64,000 bases of DNA from Aplidium turbinatum (taxonomy: Eukaryota; Chordata; Ascidiacea; Aplousobranchia; Polyclinidae). The first letter of the stretch is position 1. Every line of letters begins with the position of its first letter. Location of the stretch: positions 20,567,695 through 20,631,694 of the forward strand of contig OU964924.1 of assembly GCA_918807975.1 (NCBI GenBank), given 5' to 3'. This document shows, piece after piece, positions 54,433 to 64,000 of this stretch. Below the pieces are notes generated by a model that saw only the letters and a program-made list of their open reading frames with translations, did not search any database and had not been told where the DNA came from. The position numbers and the translations under genes were made by a program.

Positions 54433-55745
54433 CTAGGGTTGAAATATCCAGATATCGGTTAACCGGTTAACCAAGGCATTTTCACCTATCTGATATCCGG
54501 ATAGTTTTTTGTTGGTTAAGCGTGTAATAAAAAAGTAAAAGTATTACTGTGTGTTGAGTGTTTTACGCCTCTTTTGCAATTTTGAAATCCGATATTTTAG
54601 CTATGGGTGGCCAATAGCATCTCGCAGTTATCTACACTGCGATAAACGTGGTGTGGTGACTTCCCACAAGAGGTGAAAACTGCAAAGTCGGCAACATTAG
54701 AAGAAATATTTCCTAGAAGTTTTGATTGATCTAGATGGCGGCTTTTAGCGCTGTTATGACGTCACTGCAGTCTGCAAGTCTTTCTATTACCACACGTCCT
54801 CACCTCACAGTCCAAAAGTTAGATAGATGCAAAATGCAGTGAAAGAAGCGTGAGACAGTAGGCTTATATCTTACTTCAAGTGTATAAAAAAGACTGAAAT
54901 GGAGTTCAAATGTTTTAAAAGTGAAAATCCTCCGTGGGCCTACTTCCTACGTTCAAGAAATGGCGAAAAGGCAAAGTGTGAAACGTGCAAAACTACTATT
55001 TCCTGCAAAGGAGGATCTACAGGGGCCATGAGAAACCACTTGCATTTGAAACACAAGATTTAGGTTGAGGCTAAAAAGACAAAAATGCAAAGTTCTTGTT
55101 TGGCAATGACAGACAGCAGTTCCACTGGTACAAGCAGGATTGACAATTTTTTTAAACCAGCCAAAGATTCGTTAGAGAGAATTGTTGCAGAGCTAGTAGC
55201 TGTTGACAGAATTTCTTTCAACACAATTGCTACCAGCAATCAAATGAGACAAGCATTTTTATCCAGAGAATACAAGTTACCACAAAGCGTGGTAACTGTC
55301 AGAAATCTTGTCATGGCATTCTACCACCAACTTAAAAGCAATACGAAATATAAAATCAAAATGGAAAAAATGAGTACAAAATTCTGCTCTATCACGCTTG
55401 ACGAGTATACAAGCACAAGAAACAGAAGATACATGAATCTAAACTTTCATTATCACGAAAGCTAAATTAATCTTGGAATGGCGAGGATAAAAGGCTCCAT
55501 GCCAGCTAAAAAAGTACGTAGATGATTTGGTGAAAGAAAGATTGCACGAATTTGGCCTAAAGATGGAAGATATTGTTGTAGCCACCACAGATGGAGCTGG
55601 TGTGATGAAAAGTTTTGCACGGCTGGTTTGTTGCATCCACCAGCTTTGCTTTACACATCCATGGTTATCATTTAGCTGTTATGGATTTCTTGTATGCTGG
55701 GCAAGAAAACGTTGATGAACTGGAAGAAAGCGAAAATGATGAAGG
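54433..55745 (+). pseudogene. BED-finger (ZBED-like) hAT transposase gene 3, N-terminal half
   Basis: A possible terminal repeat at 54433 (tagggttgaaatatccagat, then ATCGGTTAACCGGTTAACC). Coding from ATG 54899: a BED finger (WAYFLRSRNGEKAKCETCKT ... GAMRNHLHLKH), one in-frame TAG at 55061-55063, then TSRIDNFFKPAKDSLERIVA, LVAVDRISFNTIATSNQMRQ and FCSITLDEYTSTRNRRYMNL (hAT first-Asp region, LDEYTS). After frame changes near 55460-55640: DDLVKERLHEFGLKMEDIVV, ATTDGAGVMKSF (second conserved Asp) and HGYHLAVMDFLY. The C-terminal half is missing; coding similarity fades at ~55745, where a tandem repeat begins. Confidence 0.8.
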
Positions 55746-55796
55746 ATCGGAACAAAAAAGTCGCTTATTGCAGTTTCTTAGGATCATTACCGGAAA

Positions 55797-56015
55797 TTTT
55801 AAAATGTTTAAGAAAACTGCAGAAAAACGGAAACTGCGATCAACGACTTCGGCTTTGTTCTATTTTTTTCTCTCGATCTTTTCAGTTTGTTTGTTGCGGA
55901 AACACCCTAACACTAACTCTTTTAAAATGTTTGCGGAAACTGCGAAAAAACGGAAACTGCGATCAGCGGTGTTCTATTTTTTTCTCTCGATCTTTTCAGT
56001 TTGTTTGTTTGCGGA
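55797..56015. repeat. Tandem ~121-bp repeat (two units), third unit at 57667-57737
   Basis: Units begin TTTTAAAATGTTTGCGGAAA, continue ACTGCGATCAGCGACTTCGG and end TTTTTTCTCTCGATCTTTTCAG. Copies at ~55797 and ~55919 lie in tandem. A shortened copy at 57667-57737 lies beyond the hAT at 56058-57366, so the array predates that insertion. Units end in a polypyrimidine-AG string resembling a splice acceptor. Confidence 0.75.
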
Positions 56016-56057
56016 TACCGATACTCCGATCACAGTCTTTATATTACTAGTCTGGAA

Positions 56058-57366
56058 CAGTGTTGCCAGATTTTTTTTAAAAAAAGAGCCCAAAAATGCG
56101 CCAAAGCAACTTAAAAGTAGCCCAATTTGCCGTCGCGACGTCGACGGTTGAGCAACGAAGGCGCAGGCTTTCTAGGGGGGTTTTTGGGCATGCCCCCAAG
56201 AGTCATGGACAAAGCAACATCTTTGTCCATCATGCTGATTGTGTAGATACAAAATACATACATTAATACAACATACAATAAGTACAATGTTCAATATTGA
56301 ATCAAGCATTGTTCAATAGAAAAAAACTTAGACGAGCCAATGCTATACAGACTTCATACAAATTCCTATTTTCAAATTCAAGATACAAATGGTTCCATAG
56401 TAGATGCTAATGCATAGCATAAGCCCGTCAACTCAGATGAACTACCAAGAACCAACACCCAACAAAATTCTATCATCAACTGCTGAAGCTTCATTTTCAT
56501 ATATAGAGCTGTCATGCTTCCGCATTGATGACCGGGGATCAAACAGCAGTTTTCCAATTGTTGCAGCAAAGTTCTGATCCTCACAATCGCTGACAAAAGT
56601 TGAAGTCCGATACGATTTCGTAGTTTGGTTTTGATTGCAGAAACTCTCGAAAAGGCTCGCTCAACTACCGTAATGCATTGCTGATTGGTATAGGCTACAT
56701 TGTTAGTGCCAATTGAGCAACTTCTCTAAATTTATACTCCCCTGCAGCATTTCTAAACTCGTACACCTTGGTACAAAAAATACAAGAATCTATCATTTCC
56801 CTTTTTAATCATACAAGGAAGACCAGTTTACATTCAGTAAGTTTCTCCACTGACATTCAATTTTTCCCACTTTAATTTATAACTTAGACACCAATAAAAG
56901 CTTTAAAAATTATGGTACGGTACTAAACCAAGATCATAACTACCCTATAATTTCCGATATTCGATACAAGTGCAATTTCGCTTTCGCCACTCGCCAGTCA
57001 GCCCTTCCATTCTCCCGGATGAAAATGAATACAGCATTGCTGTAACAACAGTCAAAGCTGCTAATGGTCAGCAGTAAAAATAATCCTTATGCCGAATCAA
57101 AAAAATAACGTCATTTTTTCTGTAATAAACCGAAACTTTACCAACATTTTCAAAGGCTGGTCGGATTCTACCAATTATTCAGTTCTGCCAACTCAAAATT
57201 CACTGTCAAACAACTTAAAATTCTGCCAAATTTAAGCGCCGTCTCGCGCCAAATCAGAGACTGAAAGTAGCCCAAAAAAGCGCAAGTCGCAAACCAACAT
57301 TTTTTGGCGCCAAGCCCAACTAAAAGTAGCCCAATTGCAGATAAATCGCCCAATCTGACAACACTG
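56058..57366 (-). mobile_element. hAT element with decayed minus-strand transposase end
   Basis: 1309 bp with ends CAGTGTTGCCAGATTTTT / CGCCCAATCTGACAACACTG and perfect 8-bp duplications gtctggaa (56050-56057, 57367-57374). The minus strand near 56690-56500 keeps a hAT dimerisation motif (VERAFSRVSAIKTKLRNRIG), then LLSAIVRIRTLLQQ. AAAAGTAGCCCAATTG subterminal repeats occur at both ends. Most of the gene is deleted. Confidence 0.88.
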
Positions 57367-57374
57367 GTCTGGAA

Positions 57375-57660
57375 GGCTAACGAAAAAGGCAGTTGTCGTC
57401 GCTCGTGAAACAGCGCCCCTAGTGGAGCGTTGGAATATTATGAAAGCAAAGCAGCAAAGGTATGCAAATACAGGTATATTGTCTACTGTCAATGGTGAAA
57501 TTGTGCAAGATATTGTTGTTGCAGACTTGTTTTTAACTAATGTAGAATGTTTAGGATGTTAGTTACAGTATTTATCTAGAAAATTTCGTTTAGTTTACTT
57601 TTCTGAGGCTTAGGTTAGCATGACTACAAGTAGTTAAATATAGAGACTGTGCTCCGATAC
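57375..57660. other. Unannotated stretch between hAT and repeat unit 3
   Basis: No gene recognised. Confidence 0.35.
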
Positions 57661-57788
57661 CCTAACCCTTTTAAAATGTTTGCGGAAACTGCAATCAGCG
57701 ACTTCGGCTTTTTTTTATTTTTTCTCTCGATCTTTTCAAGGTACGAACTGATGGTACAAATTGTTCATGGTGCGAATTAGGTTGCACC

Positions 57789-58266
57789 CATGGCGATCTA
57801 TACTACTGGCCATCCCAACGTGGCAACAGCCAAATAATGTGGGGGCCTATACGAAATTTCAATTTACCGACTGAGATAAATGTTACAAGATAAATTATGA
57901 GCAATTTTCATTGTTCAAGTAATGTTTTTTAGCCTAAAAATTGTAAATACAGTGCCAATACGTAATTAAGATGTAATATTATTAAATAAGTGGCAAGAAA
58001 GCAGGACAATAGCTACATGTTAAGAATACCATAAGAATCAAGATATCAACAAAATCAAGGTACACGAAATCAAGAGTAACCCAACTTTCAAAACACTCAG
58101 TATGTTAAAAAATTCGTTTTCTGATCCAGAAGTATTTGTTTTTAGTGATAATTCATGCAAAAACGCCTTTTTTACGCTTAATACCTGCTAGTTGCCAAAA
58201 CTTAATAGGCCCCCACATTGTTTGGCTGTTGCCACGTTGGGAAGGCCAGTAGTATAGATTGCCATG
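57789..58266. mobile_element. MITE with ~60-bp inverted repeats and CATGGCGATC ends
   Basis: 478 bp. Arms (CATGGCGATCTATACTACTG, then GGCCATCCCAACGTGGCAAC and AGCCAAATAATGTGGGGGCC) pair with the right end at ~92%. Perfect 8-bp duplications gttgcacc (57781-57788, 58267-58274). CATG ends with an 8-bp duplication are compatible with the P-element superfamily, but no protein is present to test this. Confidence 0.85.
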
Positions 58267-58274
58267 GTTGCACC

Positions 58275-58572
58275 CCTATATAGTGACGTCATGACCGATC
58301 AAATAGTGTTTCAGATTAAAAGACCGAAGCCGGTCAAATACCCACTGCCAAATAAAAATACCGGTACTTTATTAACTATATATGTGAAAACGCCTTGTTG
58401 CTAGCCTAATTTTCTGTTTTTGAAATCACCTTGTGCAGTTGTGCTATTGCTTGTGACTGAAATCAAAACTAATCAGTGTCCACTGTCCATATCTTTGTAT
58501 AGTTCGCAATTTGCATAACAGAATTCAGCAGCAGTTTGTTTCAAAACAAAACATACGGTAATAATGCCTACA
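58275..58572. other. Unannotated stretch
   Basis: A CCGAAGCCGGTCAAATACCC string near 58322 and an ACCGGTAC string near 58365 look like transposon-end debris; no pairing end identified. Confidence 0.3.
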
Positions 58573-58581
58573 GTACGGTAC

Positions 58582-60442
58582 TCATACGCGCCGACTTCCG
58601 GGGGGGCCGGGGGGCGGCGCCCCCCGTAAATTTATGGTTGAGGGGCAACAAAAATAGTGATTACAAGTGGTGTTTTAAAGATAAAACACTTTGCGAAAGA
58701 GATTTAGATAATTTAAACGGACTTAAAGAATGCCGAAAGCAAGAAAAGCCTACGTTGCTCTTGCCCGCGAAACAGCAGCTGATCGCATGGCTTTCTCATA
58801 CGCTATGGAAATTTCAAAGTAGATGGTAGAGTAACTTACGCTGCTGGAATAGTCACGTAACTATTCACGGCAATATTCAGTAAACCAGCTAAATTAGACG
58901 CGCTATTTTCAACGAGGTCTTCCCGCTGTGAGATAATTATGATTCAACAGAACGCATTGTTTTCTTCATAATGTGTGAGAATTAAATCGAAAACCGATAA
59001 AAAAAAAGGTGTTTAATGGTCTTGGTCGCAGATATTGCCTGCATTAACGGCGTCTCTTACCGCTATTATCACCTAGCTACCGTAATCTGACATCATTGTT
59101 TTATGCGGCCGCTAAGGTTTGACATCTACTTTAACGATCATGGAATGTTACGTGATAATAAGAACGATTATATCCTAGAAGCAAAAATAAAAAAAATGAT
59201 CTCTTAAAACAGCTCTTTCTGTTTTGTCTCGTGAGCTTTGCATATTGCTCAACAAGTGCATAAAGTTTAGAATTGACAAGACATCATTGAATTTCAAAAT
59301 TAAGTTTGAATCACTGCAAATAAACGTATTCAAAACTTTTACTTAGGCCGACGCGATTTCACACTCCGTAATCTACGTCGACAATCATTTTAGTGCGTTC
59401 ATTTTAAAAACTGCCGAGCTGGAGACAACAGCATGTCCCGTGTTAGTTGAACTTGCCTTTTTGGTCGCAGATATTGGATGAAAGACTGCAAAGACTTACG
59501 ATAAAAAACAGAAGAGAAAACACTTCGCCGTTGTTAACGCTTTGAAAGTAAGTAATTTGCCAAACGAGGTTAATAAAACTGATAACAGGTTTTCACTCTG
59601 CTTGAGATCATGATTTTTTGCGTTTTATTTCGATAACTTCACTCAGGGATATCTAGAGAATGGAATATGAAGGCTTTTAATACGTCTGACAATAGAAGGG
59701 CTTCTGTTTATTGTAAATAATCTCTGTTTACCGTAAACTGACAATCGGCACTGTTAGTAGTTTAATAACTCTTGTTATGATAACCTGCATTGCGTTATCA
59801 GTATCAAGCCTGGATACTCACTGCACGCTCATGGTTACTTGTTAATTCAACTAGCCTACCCGTTTATTTGCTTTAAATCTGGCCTACTGCAAAGACTTTG
59901 TTAAGAAAAGCAGCTAACTTGTAACTTTTCAACTGTCTTTCCAAACAAGTATTCTTTAAATATGCTCTATGTAACATTTACTAACTGTCATCTGTAGCTG
60001 ACTGTACCAGTTGCACAACAAAACTTTTTGCAATTGTGAAAAGAACTGCATGTTTTACACACTACAAACTACCGCCCTGGTAGTGTCATAAGAATAAGGC
60101 AATCGCTGTGAGCCTTCGCATCCCCTTCTTTAGATATCCCTGACTTCACTGTCTTGATCGTTGTTATTCACTCGCACGAAAAGGAAACGAATCGGCTTGT
60201 TTTCCAACTGTTCCAATTATGAGCTAACAATATCAAAATTTTTACGACTAGGCGTACTGCATTCGTAAAACTAATCGTTTCAAGCAGTGGTTCTAATAAA
60301 TTTGATTTGCCACCTATTTGTCAATATAAACAAGACACCAAGCTTAATCAAAGACTATTTTACTTGAGTAAAATAGCGTTACGGTTGTGACGTCATCACC
60401 TTTCTCGCCCCCCAAGGTTTTTTGAAAAGTCGGCGCCTATGG
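58582..60442. mobile_element. Non-autonomous element F (GCGCCGACTT ends)
   Basis: 1861 bp. Left TCATACGCGCCGACTTCCGG, right AAAAGTCGGCGCCTATGG, with 9-bp direct repeats gtacggtac (58573-58581, 60443-60451). Very G/C-rich ends (GGGGGGGCCGGGGGGCGGCG) flank an AT-rich interior with no transposase. A left-end copy occurs at 53830-54035. Confidence 0.8.
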
Positions 60443-60451
60443 GTACGGTAC

Positions 60452-61249
60452 ATGAAGAGATATTGCTGCACTAGGTTAACACTGGCAGAGTAGTAGGGTT
60501 GCATTTGAGAAATTCTGAACATGGCCACAAAAGATTGGTACATTATTTAAGTTTAATAAGTATACACTGAAAATTTTTCTCATTCCTGTTAGAAGCACTC
60601 TTCATGATTTTGAGATGTGAACCGAAAATTTTCATGCTGGCTGCATGCGTATTTCGAGCGATTGAAGTGAAGTTTATTGTTTTGCTGGCGATAAACAGAC
60701 AAAAAGTACATACAAATTGAGTGTCTATCAACACAACAGGATGGCAATGAAAGACCTGTAAGGCCATCTATGTCAGCTGCCACCCTAGCCTGTTGCAGGT
60801 TGAAGGAGTAAAAAATTACTGTAGAGACAAAACTACTGCTCTGAGCCATTTGGAACCGTTTTTATAAAATTCAGCACCCCTGAAAACTCCCAAATAGCAA
60901 GTTTCCCCACTCTTCTACCAGCTATGCTTCTACCATGATTGTCACGATTTCTTTCTATCTTTTACCAGGAAAAAGACTTGGAAAGGTTCAATGACGTATT
61001 TTAATGGGTTATAACCGAAAAGCAGTCAATTAAATGTCCAATGGTTCCACTAGTGAAATGATAATCTAACTTCTTGAAGGACTTTAACGAACGGCTGCTC
61101 AATAACTCTAATTTCGAACACAATTTATATCAGCACCAACTCTCATCTACTTGTATTCGATTTCTTCAACTCTCAATCAACAATAATTTCTGCACCAACT
61201 ACCAATCCACAACTCATAACACAACTCTCATAATCAACTCGTCATAATA
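60452..61249. other. Unannotated stretch with overlapping minus-strand frames
   Basis: Two overlapping minus-strand frames (60543-60849, 74 and 86 codons) show no domain. Imperfect ACAACTCATAATCAACT-type repeats lie at 61130-61257. Nothing further supported. Confidence 0.35.
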
Positions 61250-61257
61250 CAACTCCC

Positions 61258-62058
61258 CAGTGGCGGCTCGTGGTATTTATAGCAGGGGGTGCTGCAACCG
61301 GAAGTAGCCTATACGTGAAAGAGCGAGCGCCAAAGGCGCGATGCCAAGGGGTCTAGGGACATGACCCCCATAAAATTTTACCTTATTTTAGTGGTATTTT
61401 ATGAATTCTGAGGCTATTTGAGCACTTAATTTCCTGATGTTCATCAAGTTTAAATAAGCTCTTTTAGGATGTGACCTTTGGCCTTAACTTATTATCGTAA
61501 GTTAACAATGAACCTAGGTTACATTTAGTTTATAAAAAATCCACCAGGTTTGGTAACTACAAAAATTTATTGGTATAGCTTTTCTTAAATTTAATTTAAC
61601 AACACTAATGAAAACCTAGTCTAAGCTTTATCTTTTTGTGCAGAAAGCAAAGCACATTAGTCTAACCATATGTAACAGCATCAGTCGCAGCCACCTAATA
61701 TCGTGCTTGAAAACAACAGTATTTGCAACAGTAGCTAGCCTGACCACGTGACCAGCAACTGCAAAATTTGCAGTTCGAAATTGTGGGATTTGAAGCAACC
61801 TCAGCCAAAATATGACGTCACAATTTATCTTTGTTCTTCTTTTATAAGATCGCAACTGCAGGGCTTGCAGTTCAGAGCTGCCAAATACAAAACTTAAAAA
61901 AATCATCATATTTTTTAAAACCCAGAAATTATGAAACTTCCAGTCGGTAGGATCTATAGAGAACACGAAAAAAAACCGTTAAATTAATAAAAAAATAAAA
62001 TACTGAAATGTGCAGGGGGTGCTGCAGTTTTGCAGTTTCTATGGACGAGCCGCCACTG
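61258..62058. mobile_element. hAT MITE (CAGTGGCGGCTCGT ends)
   Basis: 801 bp with ends CAGTGGCGGCTCGT / ACGAGCCGCCACTG and perfect 8-bp duplications caactccc (61250-61257, 62059-62066). GCAGGGGGTGCTGCA is shared in the same orientation near both ends. A minus-strand 112-codon frame inside has no known domain. Confidence 0.92.
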
Positions 62059-62066
62059 CAACTCCC

Positions 62067-62868
62067 ATAATCACATATAATCAACTCAATAATAAATGAT
62101 TACACAAATTACACCACTATTTATAGAAGGTTGTTTCGGTCTAGTAACTTCGAGAAGGTTACGTAATGTCACATTGTTCTGTCAAGTTGCATTAATGTAA
62201 ACAAGCAGAAGCCCAAAGAAGTTTAAAGAATGTCACGTAGGAGTAGAAGATTCTTACATAATAAATATTTTGCAATCGGACATCTACTGATAAACATCCT
62301 TATGACGTCATGACAAACGACGCTCAGAAATTATGAAAAACAACAGAACATTCCAGATTTGCATGCTTACAGACGATTCTGGAAATGCGTTACATAATAC
62401 AGATTTCTCAATAATTTTTTTTTATAAATTTTTAAAAAAGAGAAGAAAAAACAGGCTAGTGAATTTTTTTTAACAATTTATAAGAGTAAAAAAATAAACA
62501 AAAAACAAGACAAAAAGTCAATTTCTATGTTCATCGACATTGGTGGGTTATCAAAAGTGTTGATGGTCTTGAGGGGAACACTCTTGATGCGTTATAGAAC
62601 CGAAGGTTATAGAACGCTATTTTTTTTTTAAAAAGAGTTGTCTCGATGAGCTTTATCTGAACACAATACATCATAAAATTCTGAAGCGATGGGTGTACGT
62701 ACAAGCACCTAAATTAAGGATAGAATGACTCTATTAACATATGTGATACATCATTTGAAAGGCCTTCTAGAAGAGATTTGTGTCACAAAATATCTTTGTT
62801 TTGAATAAACGCACCACCTGCATATCCACCTCTGACCACAGTTTAAGCTATTGTAGCGTCCTGCGGTT
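62067..62868. other. Unannotated AT-rich stretch
   Basis: No gene or clear repeat ends. TATAGAACCGAAGGTTATAG near 62595-62615 is a short near-repeat. Confidence 0.35.
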
Positions 62869-63038
62869 TTTCTTATGTTTTTTTATGTCTTATTACTGTT
62901 ATCAATCAATCAAGTTTATTTCGGCATAGCTCCACATTCATTTTCAATGTACACATCAGTAGCTACGGTAGGCTAGCCTACTTATTGTCTTATTACTGTT
63001 TTATTACTGTCTTATTACTGCTTGTCTTATTACTGTTG
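62869..63038. repeat. GTCTTATTACT tandem repeat with a LINE 3' tail inserted
   Basis: TCTTATTACTGT units occur at ~62888-62902 and at least four times at 62986-63038. Between them, 62903-62985 starts with ATCAATCAATCAAGTTTATT, the inverted 3' tail of an L2/CR1-type LINE, followed by ~60 bp of its 3' end. The array was therefore split by a short LINE insertion. Confidence 0.6.
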
Positions 63039-63282
63039 TGAAACCTAGGGGCATTTCATCCTTTGCAGTTCTTCTGTAGGATATTGTGTCGCTTATTAGA
63101 AATTTGAAACGCTTGCTAGGAATTCAAGTAGCCTATTTGTGCAATTTCTTTAAGTAGCCTATTTCTACTTGTGTGTCTTAGGAACTTGGAATGCCACCAA
63201 TAAGTTGAGTGCATTCATCTTACTGGCAGTTTAACATTTACGACACGTAGTTTTACGTCTTTTTAGCGTTGTAGTCCACATA

Positions 63283-63477
63283 ATGTTGCATGCCACAGCG
63301 TTTTTGTATTTCGTGATCGCAAGCGTCGCTCAAGGCATTCTCATCAACTTTGCAAACTTCTTAAACCAAGTGTTCAGCGTTGAAATTGCCATTAGTATGA
63401 TTTTTTTCTCAGTCGTTCAATACTATTCTTTTTCAGTCGTTGAATTGGTGACTGTTCTATTCGTAGTCAAGCCATAA
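63283..63477 (+). CDS. Unidentified 64-codon hydrophobic frame
   Basis: ATG to TAA; encodes AFLYFVIASVAQGILINFAN and ISMIFFSVVQYYSFSVVELV. Mostly hydrophobic with two possible membrane spans. No homologue recognised and no promoter or splice context evident; may be chance. Confidence 0.15.
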   Translation: MLHATAFLYFVIASVAQGILINFANFLNQVFSVEIAISMIFFSVVQYYSFSVVELVTVLFVVKP

Positions 63478-63697
63478 TTCCAGTTCAGTTTTGGTGATGG
63501 TTTATTTTATGAGATATGAGCTGATTTGAGTTGTTTTTGAGATTGTGACAATTTTACGGTTGCAAACCTTTAAGTTAGTGTGATCATGGTTGAAGATTTG
63601 CTTCTCCAATAAATACATGCATGTGATCAAGCAAGCTAGATATTGTTCTCTTGTCATTCCCACCGCACTACTGCGCTCGGAATGTTGCTGTAGGCTA

Positions 63698-63911
63698 AAT
63701 AGGCCTACTCACAGCTGGATAGTTTGAAAGTGGACTATACGACGTCTAATAACTATAGCCTACGACTAATACGACTATACGACTCTTAAACACATGATAT
63801 ATGCCTTAATTATAGCATAGGCCTATATCATGTGTTTAAGCCAGTTTATAGTAGTGTAGAGGACGTCGTATAGTCCACTTCCAAACTATTTAGCTGTGTG
63901 TAGGCCTATAT
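63698..63911. mobile_element. Hairpin (foldback) element
   Basis: ~214 bp forming one long inverted repeat. Outer arms AGGCCTACTCACAGCTGGAT, GTGGACTATACGACGTC and their inverted partners (GACGTCGTATAGTCCAC, AGCTGTGTGTAGGCCT). Inner arms CTTAAACACATGATATATGC / GGCCTATATCATGTGTTTAAG close a short loop at ~63802-63820. The middle holds ACGACTATACGACT repeats on one side only. Confidence 0.85.
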
Positions 63912-64000
63912 AGGGCTACATACATATATAGGCATCCTCCATATATAGGGTGTTTCATATTGTCATCATTTTGTATTTAAAAAAGCTTGGGGTCTGATGT

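Noticed and set aside
1-64000. LTR retrotransposon, retroviral or Polinton-type remnants
   Set aside because: No protease, integrase, capsid or envelope-like frame and no paired LTRs were recognised; all RT sequences seen are of non-LTR type.
1-64000. CRISPR array or prokaryotic contamination
   Set aside because: No evenly spaced identical repeats. Introns, SINEs, LINEs and hAT/pogo elements show this is animal nuclear DNA.

Overview
This is AT-rich metazoan DNA with very few host genes in a dense, nested graveyard of transposable elements. Host-like sequence is limited. There is an intronless, tightly packed gene pair on the minus strand: a MANBAL-like small membrane protein followed, 9 bases later, by an intact PRKRIP1 orthologue. 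There are also two sets of terminal exons resembling adenosine receptors (class A GPCRs), also on the minus strand. The species cannot be named from the sequence. The 9-base gap between two non-homologous genes suggests an invertebrate that uses dicistronic transcripts or spliced-leader trans-splicing (tunicates and some cnidarians do). That is inference, not identification. No LTR element, CRISPR array, rRNA or intact tRNA gene was seen.

Layout. 1-2.1 kb: 3' part of a non-LTR retrotransposon. 2.5-4.1 kb: last two exons of GPCR copy 1, with a hAT element in the intron. 4.1-7.4 kb: three non-autonomous hAT-type elements. 9.4 kb: a LINE 3' tail. 10.2-13.4 kb: a decayed hAT holding a second hAT-type element that itself carries a SINE. 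13.6-19.1 kb: GPCR copy 2, a pseudogene whose last exon was hit by two transposons. A short unidentified minus-strand sequence occurs twice here, at 16.6 and 19.2 kb. 19.85-23.9 kb: a 4.06-kb element with pogo-like ends. 24-28 kb: pogo remnant, hairpin element, LINE fragment, SINE, hAT MITE.

28.2-48.6 kb is a nested stack, mostly on the plus strand. A dead hAT transposase gene is split by a 3.95-kb hAT-like transposon with ~0.5-kb inverted repeats. Next comes a LINE fragment, then a second hAT gene split by a 6.2-kb pogo element, which itself received two further transposons. Then comes a second pogo gene split by an almost intact L2/CR1-type LINE, which in turn is split by a 3.3-kb hAT-like transposon. 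Most junctions can be placed to the base because target-site duplications are intact.

49.7-50.6 kb: MANBAL-PRKRIP1. 50.7-53.8 kb: a 3.1-kb foldback element with ~1.2-kb near-identical arms, ending 136 bases upstream of the MANBAL start codon. 53.8-64 kb: BED-finger hAT remnants, MITEs with perfect target duplications, tandem repeats, and a terminal hairpin element.

Besides the host fragments, the main interest is in two hAT-like transposon lineages with TAGGGTG ends and 8-bp target duplications, and in the insertion order. The most recent insertion (42373-45661) carries a broken transposase inside a LINE whose own frame is still open, so it probably jumped as a passenger.
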